Notes under the pieces: model-generated
The model's input: the letters and a program-made list of their open reading frames with translations, nothing else
Told to the model about the DNA's origin: nothing
The model's database searches: none
Source: Pseudonocardia sp. DSM 110487
GTDB lineage: Bacteria; Actinomycetota; Actinomycetes; Mycobacteriales; Pseudonocardiaceae
NCBI RefSeq assembly: GCF_019468565.1
Contig: NZ_CP080521.1
Location: 3,410,001 to 3,474,000, forward strand
Reading direction: 5' to 3'
Length of the DNA: 64,000 nt
Program-made: the position numbers and the translations under genes
Part shown: piece after piece, positions 59,183 to 64,000 of the stretch
Numbering within the stretch: the first letter of the stretch is position 1
Layout of the letters: each line of letters opens with the position of its first letter

Positions 59183-59981
59183 ACACCGCGCCTGCTGAGG
59201 CCGCCGTGATGCAGCCGACCGCGGCCCACTGCCGTGCGTCCAGCACCTCGGCGAGCAGCACGAGCCCGGCCAGCGCGCCTGCGACCGGCTCGAGGCTCTG
59301 CAGTACGCCGACCGTGCGCGGCGGCAGCCTGCGCAGCGCGGCGAGTTCGAGCGAGTAGGGGAGCACCGCCGACAGGACGGCGACGAGCAGGCCGACGGCC
59401 AGCGCGGACGGTCGGAGCAGGTCGGTGCCCGACGCCGAGATGCCGAACGGGAGCGTGACGACGGCCGCCCACGCCACGGCGAGGGCGAGGGTGCCGCGGG
59501 CGGCCGTGCCGGCGCGCCTGCTGAGCAGCAGGTAGCAGCCCATGGCCGCGCCCGCGCAGAGCGCGAGGAGCACGCCCGGGAGCGGCAGGGGACCGGAGGA
59601 CCCGCCGCCCACCAGGAACACCCCCGCGCAGGCGAGCAGCGCCCACCCGGCGTCCAGCGGGCGGCGGGACCCGGCCAGCGCGACCGCGAGCGGGCCGAGG
59701 AGCAGCAGCGAGGTCGCGACTCCGAGCGGGAGGTACCGCATCGCGGGATAGACGAGGTTCATCCCGGCGATCGCGGTGCCGAAGGCGACGACCAGCCCGA
59801 TTGAGCGGGGCTCGGTCGGCAGCCGGGGCCGCATGACCGCCAGCAGGACGAGTGCGGCGAGCCCGAGCCGCAGCGTGACGACGCCGGCGGGCTCCAGCAG
59901 GTCGAACGCGCGTTTCCCGACCGCCTGCCCCGCCTGGACGCTGACCACGCTGGCGAGCACGAGCAGCGGGGCGCGGGACAT
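59004..59981 (-). CDS. EamA family transporter with long C-terminal extension
   Basis: A 325-aa membrane protein with two EamA repeats, about ten helices, opening VLASVVSVQAGQAVGKRAFD and ending the last helix near residue 268 (WAAVGCITAASAGAV). The rest, about 55 residues of Pro/Arg/Ser, is an odd hydrophilic tail that lies antisense to the end of livF, so the real functional part stops near the livF end. It exports an unknown metabolite. It is divergent from a LysR gene with 74 bp between, the same arrangement as 13200-15090. Confidence 0.83.
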   Translation of the reverse strand: MSRAPLLVLASVVSVQAGQAVGKRAFDLLEPAGVVTLRLGLAALVLLAVMRPRLPTEPRSIGLVVAFGTAIAGMNLVYPAMRYLPLGVATSLLLLGPLAVALAGSRRPLDAGWALLACAGVFLVGGGSSGPLPLPGVLLALCAGAAMGCYLLLSRRAGTAARGTLALAVAWAAVVTLPFGISASGTDLLRPSALAVGLLVAVLSAVLPYSLELAALRRLPPRTVGVLQSLEPVAGALAGLVLLAEVLDARQWAAVGCITAASAGAVFTPRRAGGTPCPGRGGTPASAPGARAHPSPSPRSPRPRRTRGAGPAPRSAPPPPRRASW

Positions 59982-60042
59982 GAACCCACCATCCGGCCGG
60001 ATTCCGTGAACGTCCAGCTGCGATTTCCTTGGTGTTTTCTTG

Positions 60043-60048
60043 TAGTCT
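60043..60048 (+). promoter_or_regulatory. -10 box TAGTCT of the second LysR gene
   Basis: TAGTCT ends 7 nt before the ATG at 60056 without any ribosome binding site between, as expected for a leaderless gene. The EamA promoter on the other strand must overlap this 74-bp gap. Confidence 0.45.
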
Positions 60049-60055
60049 GGCCTGA

Positions 60056-61027
60056 ATGATCGATCTGCGCAGGCTGCACGTCCTGCGGATGCTCGACGAG
60101 CACGGCACCGTCACGGCGGCCGCGGCGGCGCTGTTCCTCACGCCGTCCGCGGTGTCGCAGCAGATCCGGCTGCTCGGCCGGGACGTCGGTGTCGAGCTGC
60201 TGGAGCGGGTAGGCCGCGGCGTGCGGCTCACCCCGGCCGCGCGGCTGCTGCTCGGCCACACCGACCGGCTCTACGCCGACTGGGAACGCGTGCTCGCCGA
60301 GGTGGCCGCCGCCCCGGCAGGCGGCGCGCTGCGGCTCTGCGCGTTCCCGACCGCGCTCGCCGCACTGGTCGCACCGGCCGCGGCCGCGCTGCGCGGCACG
60401 ACGGAGGTCGAGCTCACGGAGGCAAGCAACGCGGAGTGCTTCGCGCTGCTGCTCGCGGGTGGGGCCGACATCGCCGTCGTACTGCCCGCCCCGGACGCGC
60501 CACCGCGCGACGACCCGCGGTTCGACCAGCAGCCGCTCCTGCACGACCCGTTCGACCTGGTTGTTCCCGCCGGCCACCCGTTCGCGTCCGCGGACGCGGT
60601 CGATCTCGCCGATGCCGCCGACGAGGCGTGGATCGGCGCCGACCGGGGTGACGACTCGGCGATCGTCATGGCGGCGTGCAGCGCAGCGGGCTTCGCGCCC
60701 CGCATCGCCCACGGCGCGAAGGAGTGGAACTCGGTCGTCGCGCTCGTCTCGCACGGGTTCGGGGTCTGCCTGATGCCGCGGCTCGCGCCGATCCCGGCGC
60801 ACCACCGCGTCGTGCGGATCCCGCTGCGCGGCGCGCCCGCCCCGTCCCGCACCGTCCTGACCTGCGTGCGCCGCGGCAGCAGGGGGCAGCCGGGGATCGC
60901 GCGTGGATTGAGCGCGCTCGCCGCCGTGGGTGCGCAGTCACCGCTCCCGCTCATCGACGCCACCGACGAGGAGCACGATCTCCCCGTGCCGCACAGGCAC
61001 ACGTACCGGCACACCCGCCGGAGCTGA
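60056..61027 (+). CDS. LysR family transcriptional regulator
   Basis: A 323-aa LysR regulator with the winged helix at residues 2-61 (DLRRLHVLRMLDEHGTVTAA, then LTPSAVSQQIRLLGRDVG) and a substrate-binding-like domain from about 90. The helix-turn-helix resembles that of the LysR at 13200-14114 closely. It likely controls the divergent EamA gene. The last ~35 residues (after ALAAVGAQSPLPL) are polar and may be a variable extension. It converges on the OsmC gene across a hairpin. Confidence 0.9.
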   Translation: MIDLRRLHVLRMLDEHGTVTAAAAALFLTPSAVSQQIRLLGRDVGVELLERVGRGVRLTPAARLLLGHTDRLYADWERVLAEVAAAPAGGALRLCAFPTALAALVAPAAAALRGTTEVELTEASNAECFALLLAGGADIAVVLPAPDAPPRDDPRFDQQPLLHDPFDLVVPAGHPFASADAVDLADAADEAWIGADRGDDSAIVMAACSAAGFAPRIAHGAKEWNSVVALVSHGFGVCLMPRLAPIPAHHRVVRIPLRGAPAPSRTVLTCVRRGSRGQPGIARGLSALAAVGAQSPLPLIDATDEEHDLPVPHRHTYRHTRRS

Positions 61028-61068
61028 TCCGGCTTGCCAGGCGTGCACACCGTCGCGGCACCGGGCAC

Positions 61069-61102
61069 ACATCCCGCGGTGTGCACGGACGCCGCGGGAT
61101 GT
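61069..61102. terminator. Hairpin between the LysR and OsmC genes
   Basis: An 11-bp perfect stem (61069-61079 with 61092-61102) with a 12-nt loop lies in the 86-bp convergent gap. GTGCAC motifs occur repeatedly around it. It probably ends both transcripts. Confidence 0.6.
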
Positions 61103-61113
61103 GCACGGTCTTC

Positions 61114-61518
61114 CTAACCCGTTCTCAGCTCCGTTCGGATCGTCACCGCGTCGCGGAGCAGCACCGTGACCGGCGTGCTGTCGACCACCCCCGCCAGCTG
61201 TTCCCGCAGGTCCTGGCCGACCTCGCCGTCGACCGTCACCCGCCGGTCGAGCATCGGTGGGGTGCTCGGGTGCACGCCGACGTGCACGGTGACGGCGCCG
61301 GGGTCGATGTCCCAGCGCTGCAGGAACGTGCGCACCGACATGGCCGTGCACGCCGAGAGGGACGCCGCGAGCAGGCCGAACGGGGTGGCGCCCGGCGGCT
61401 CGGCCCCGGTGCCGTCGGGCACGGCGCAGCTCAGCTCGAACCCGTTGACGCTCAGGTCGGCGGCGTCGCTCTCCGGGGCAGGCAGGCGCGCGACGGACCA
61501 GACGTTCGGTTCTCCCAC
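61114..61518 (-). CDS. OsmC family protein
   Basis: A 134-aa OsmC/Ohr-fold protein: the conserved active-site region is PFGLLAASLSACTAMSVRTF, with the C-terminal-side cysteine in SACTAMSV. The first peroxidatic cysteine could be in ELSCAVPD. The family reduces organic hydroperoxides, though some members act otherwise. The GTG start at 61518 has a TACGCT -10 box 6 nt upstream on the minus strand. It converges on LysR and is divergent from the truncated hydrolase. Confidence 0.85.
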   Translation of the reverse strand: MGEPNVWSVARLPAPESDAADLSVNGFELSCAVPDGTGAEPPGATPFGLLAASLSACTAMSVRTFLQRWDIDPGAVTVHVGVHPSTPPMLDRRVTVDGEVGQDLREQLAGVVDSTPVTVLLRDAVTIRTELRTG

Positions 61519-61524
61519 CGGATC

Positions 61525-61530
61525 AGCGTA
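61525..61530 (-). promoter_or_regulatory. -10 box TACGCT of the OsmC gene
   Basis: On the minus strand TACGCT (61530-61525) ends 6 nt before the OsmC GTG, with no Shine-Dalgarno sequence. This is another leaderless-type start. Confidence 0.4.
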
Positions 61531-61587
61531 GAACCCCGGCGGGAACCCGGCCGCGTCCCCGGACGTCGATCGGGTGTGGGGGATCGG

Positions 61588-62519
61588 ATGGAGACATGGG
61601 TGCGGCGGCTGGCGGGCCCGCCGGACGGGCACCGGGTGCGTCGGCCGGTCACCCCTACGGCGCCTACCTCGCCCAGGGCTTCGGGCTGCGGCACCCGGAC
61701 CGCGTCGCGGGGATGGTGCTCGACTCGCCGCTGCTCGGCCCGCGCGACCTCGCCGTTCAGCGTGCCCACATCCGTGCGCTGCTGTGGGATGGCGCCGCGC
61801 CGGACACCGCCCGGCCCGCCGCGTTGCTGCGGGCGCTCGTGGCGGACGGGCTCGTGGCGCCGGACCGCACGGGCGCGGTCGTCCCGCTCGTGTACGAGTT
61901 CGCGGGCCCACGAGTGCTCGCGCGGCTGCTCACCGGGGTGCGCGAGGGGCGCACCCGGGCGTGGGAGTGGTGCGAGCGCGCGGGCGCCCGGGAGATCGAC
62001 GGCCCCGGAACGGGTTTCCTGATGGAGACCGACCTCGTCGCCGGGATCAGCCACGGCGAGCTGCACTACGGGGCGCCGCCGGACGGGCTGCCGCTCGACC
62101 CGCAGGTCATGCATGCCGCCATGGCCGCGACGAAACCGCGGTTCACCGGCGAGCCGTACGACCTCCCCTCCGCGCTGCCGGCGTTCGACTGGCCCACCGC
62201 CGTCGTCTCCGGTGGCCGGGACGTCCGCACCCCGCGTCCCGTGGCCGAGCGGGTGGCCGAGCTAGCGCCGGACGCGGTCCTCGTCCCGCTGCCCGGCATG
62301 GGGCACAGCGCCCTCGACACCCATCCGCTCGCGGCCCTGCACGTCGCCCACGCGGTGGCGGCGGGCGCGCACCGGCGGCTCCCCGGCCTCGCCCCGCGCA
62401 TCGCGGCCCTGCCCCGCAGGGCGATGTCGGGCCACCTGGGCTCGGTCATCGCCGCGGGCCTTGCCCTCGAGCGCTGGGCACCCCGCAGGGCGCTCGCCGA
62501 CGCACCCTGTGTCCGCTGA
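61588..62519 (+). pseudogene. 5'-truncated alpha/beta hydrolase remnant
   Basis: The open frame 61596-62519 (307 aa) matches an alpha/beta hydrolase that starts directly at the nucleophile elbow: GHPYGAYLAQGFGLRHPDRV, where Pro replaces the serine of the usual GHSYG. The C-terminal half is present (VVSGGRDVRTPRP, GMGHSALDTHPLAALH), but beta-strands 1-5 and the oxyanion region that should precede the elbow are missing. In another frame an ATG at 61588 begins METWVRRLAG, which could be the old N-terminus cut by a ~70-codon deletion or a frame change. The protein is unlikely to be a working hydrolase, although the frame is intact for 900 bp. Confidence 0.6.
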
Positions 62520-62615
62520 CACGCCCGGTCGACGGGACGTGCGGGCCGAGAAGGGGTGCGTGAGCAGGGAAGGGGTGCGTGGCCGGCGGCCGAGGAGCAC
62601 CCGGTGAGCGGTCGT

Positions 62616-62631
62616 TCGAACGTGTGTGCGA
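62616..62631 (+). promoter_or_regulatory. LexA (SOS) box upstream of uvrA
   Basis: TCGAAC-N4-GTGCGA matches the actinobacterial SOS box TCGAAC-N4-GTTCGA in eleven of twelve conserved positions. It lies about 150 bp before the uvrA GTG and upstream of a TAGCAT -10 candidate (62708-62713). uvrA is a known SOS gene in mycobacteria, so LexA control is expected. Confidence 0.7.
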
Positions 62632-62766
62632 TCCTCGTTCGGGCTGTCCGGCTCCCCGAGGCGGCCGCTCGCCGGGCCGACGCACCGGTTCTGTCGGTGG
62701 CCGCGCCTAGCATGGATCGAGGGCCCCCGTCGGCCCTCCACCGGCATCTCAGGAGGCTTCCCCACC

Positions 62767-64000
62767 GTGGCCGACCGTCTGGTAGTACGCGGCGCCCGCG
62801 AGCACAACCTCCGCGGCGTCGACCTCGACCTGCCGCGCGACAGCCTCGTGGTGTTCACCGGCCTGTCCGGGTCGGGCAAGTCCAGCCTCGCCTTCGACAC
62901 CATCTTCGCCGAGGGACAGCGGCGGTACGTCGAGTCGCTGTCGGCGTACGCCCGGCAGTTCCTCGGGCAGATGGACAAGCCTGACGTCGACTTCATCGAG
63001 GGCCTCTCGCCGGCGGTCTCGATCGACCAGAAGTCCACCAACCGCAACCCGCGGTCCACGGTCGGCACCATCACCGAGGTCTACGACTACCTGCGCCTCC
63101 TCTACGCCCGCGCCGGTGTGCCGCACTGCCCGGTGTGCGGGCACGTCATCGAGAAGCAGACGCCGCAGCAGATCGTCGACCAGGTGCTCGCCATGGAGGA
63201 GGGCAGCCGGTTCCAGGTGCTGGCGCCGGTGGTGCGCACCCGTAAGGGCGAGTTCGTCGACCTGTTCTCCAACCTGCAGGCGCAGGGCTACTCGCGCGTG
63301 ATGGTCGACGGCACCATCCACCAGCTCACCGACCCGCCGAAGCTCAAGAAGCAGGAGAAGCACGACATCTCCGTGGTGGTCGACCGGCTCTCCGTCAAGG
63401 AGTCGGCCAAGCAGCGCCTCACCGACTCGGTGGAGACCGCGCTCCGGCTGGCCGACGGGCTGGTCGTGCTCGACTTCGTCGACCTCCCCGACGACGATCC
63501 GCATCGCGAGGTCCGGTTCTCGGAACGGATGGCCTGCCCCAACGGCCACCCGCTGTCGCTCGACGACCTCGAGCCACGCACGTTCTCCTTCAACTCGCCC
63601 TACGGTGCGTGCCCCGAGTGCACCGGGATCGGGATCAAGAAGGAGGTCGACCCGGAGCTGGTCGTCCCGGACCAGGAGGCGAGTCTCGCCGACGGCGCGA
63701 TCGCGCCGTGGGCGGGCGGGCAGACGGCGGAGTACTTCGGCCGCCTGCTGGAGGGGCTGTCCCGTGCGGTCGGGTTCCGGATGGACACCCCGTGGCGCAA
63801 GCTGCCCGCCACCGCGCAGAAGGCGGTGCTGCACGGCACCCAGGACCAGGTGCACGTCCGCTACCGCAACCGCTACGGCCGCGAGCGCTCCTACTACGCC
63901 AACTTCGAGGGCGTCGTCCCGTTCCTGGAGCGGCGGCTCGACCAGACCGACTCCGAGTACGCGCGCGAGAAGTACGAGGGGTACATGCGCGACGTGCCGT
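62767..64000 (+). CDS. uvrA: Excinuclease ABC subunit A (3' end outside window)
   Basis: The first 411 codons of UvrA, the damage-sensing ATPase of nucleotide excision repair, which loads UvrB. It opens ADRLVVRGAREHNLRGVDLD, has Walker A TGLSGSGKSSLAFDTIFAEG near residues 31-50, the signature-zone YVESLSAYARQFLGQMDKPD, SIDQKSTNRNPRSTVGT, and the first zinc-binding cysteines in CPVCGH and CPNGHPLSLDDL with CPECTGIG. The GTG at 62767 has AGGAGG 11 nt upstream. The frame stays open to the window edge. A LexA-like box lies upstream. Its partner uvrB is at 8636, 52 kb to the left. Confidence 0.97.
   Translation, partial: MADRLVVRGAREHNLRGVDLDLPRDSLVVFTGLSGSGKSSLAFDTIFAEGQRRYVESLSAYARQFLGQMDKPDVDFIEGLSPAVSIDQKSTNRNPRSTVGTITEVYDYLRLLYARAGVPHCPVCGHVIEKQTPQQIVDQVLAMEEGSRFQVLAPVVRTRKGEFVDLFSNLQAQGYSRVMVDGTIHQLTDPPKLKKQEKHDISVVVDRLSVKESAKQRLTDSVETALRLADGLVVLDFVDLPDDDPHREVRFSERMACPNGHPLSLDDLEPRTFSFNSPYGACPECTGIGIKKEVDPELVVPDQEASLADGAIAPWAGGQTAEYFGRLLEGLSRAVGFRMDTPWRKLPATAQKAVLHGTQDQVHVRYRNRYGRERSYYANFEGVVPFLERRLDQTDSEYAREKYEGYMRDVP

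Noticed and set aside
1..64000. Search for CRISPR arrays, tRNA/rRNA genes, insertion sequences, prophage or integrase genes
   Set aside because: No regularly spaced direct repeats, no clover-leaf candidates recognised by eye, and no transposase or integrase motifs were found in any reading frame.

Overview
The window is GC-rich actinobacterial chromosome with dense gene packing, frequent 4-nt ATGA/GTGA gene overlaps and many GTG starts. Gene content (rpsA, a CoaE-GrpB fusion, uvrB, uvrA, AcoX-type acetoin genes, XRE-DUF5753 and DUF6879 genes) fits the Actinomycetia and looks most like Pseudonocardia or a relative; the genus is an inference. No tRNA, rRNA, insertion sequence, prophage or CRISPR array was seen.

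Left housekeeping block (1-10.8 kb): the end of a livF-type ATPase gene, a thioesterase, a winged-helix protein, a methyltransferase, rpsA with a strong terminator, a lipoprotein, coaE-grpB, an ECF sigma factor with a membrane partner, a DUF402 protein and uvrB. uvrA begins at 62.77 kb and runs off the right edge behind a LexA-box-like site. The 52 kb between uvrB and uvrA is mostly accessory and metabolic genes.

11-22 kb: a GT87 mannosyltransferase-like membrane protein, YjbR and VOC proteins, a divergent LysR/EamA pair, then an acetoin/2,3-butanediol catabolic block: GAF regulator, SRPBCC protein, acoX, a butanediol dehydrogenase, acoA, acoB and acoC, with no E3 gene in the window. 22-28.5 kb: a minus-strand operon of a small membrane protein, an AI-2E family protein, an NhaC antiporter, an arginine/ornithine antiporter, arginine deiminase and a DUF1269 protein. 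It looks like acid, pH or energy stress physiology without arcB or arcC.

28.8-46 kb: a conserved 71-aa protein beside a MalT-like LuxR regulator, an M20 amidohydrolase, an ABC export system whose ATPase is fused to an exported S15/CocE-like hydrolase, a monooxygenase-like protein, a cupin, a gamma-glutamyltransferase, a stand-alone LigD polymerase domain, an unnamed three-gene membrane system (solute-binding-like protein, solute-binding/vWA lipoprotein, anchored cytosolic protein), FKBP with a metallophosphoesterase that seems to start at CTG, and an MFS exporter.

46-62.7 kb: an S9 peptidase, an LCP protein, a P/Q-rich membrane protein, a VOC protein, a WhiJ-like XRE/DUF6879 cluster with two small cysteine-containing proteins on the opposite strand, an MBL hydrolase, a complete five-gene liv ABC operon, a second LysR/EamA pair, an OsmC protein and a 5'-truncated alpha/beta hydrolase. 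Two near-identical 20-22 bp-stem palindromes sit exactly between convergent genes at 22.29 and 46.09 kb, and several genes carry a TANNNT box 6-7 nt before the start codon, suggesting leaderless transcripts.
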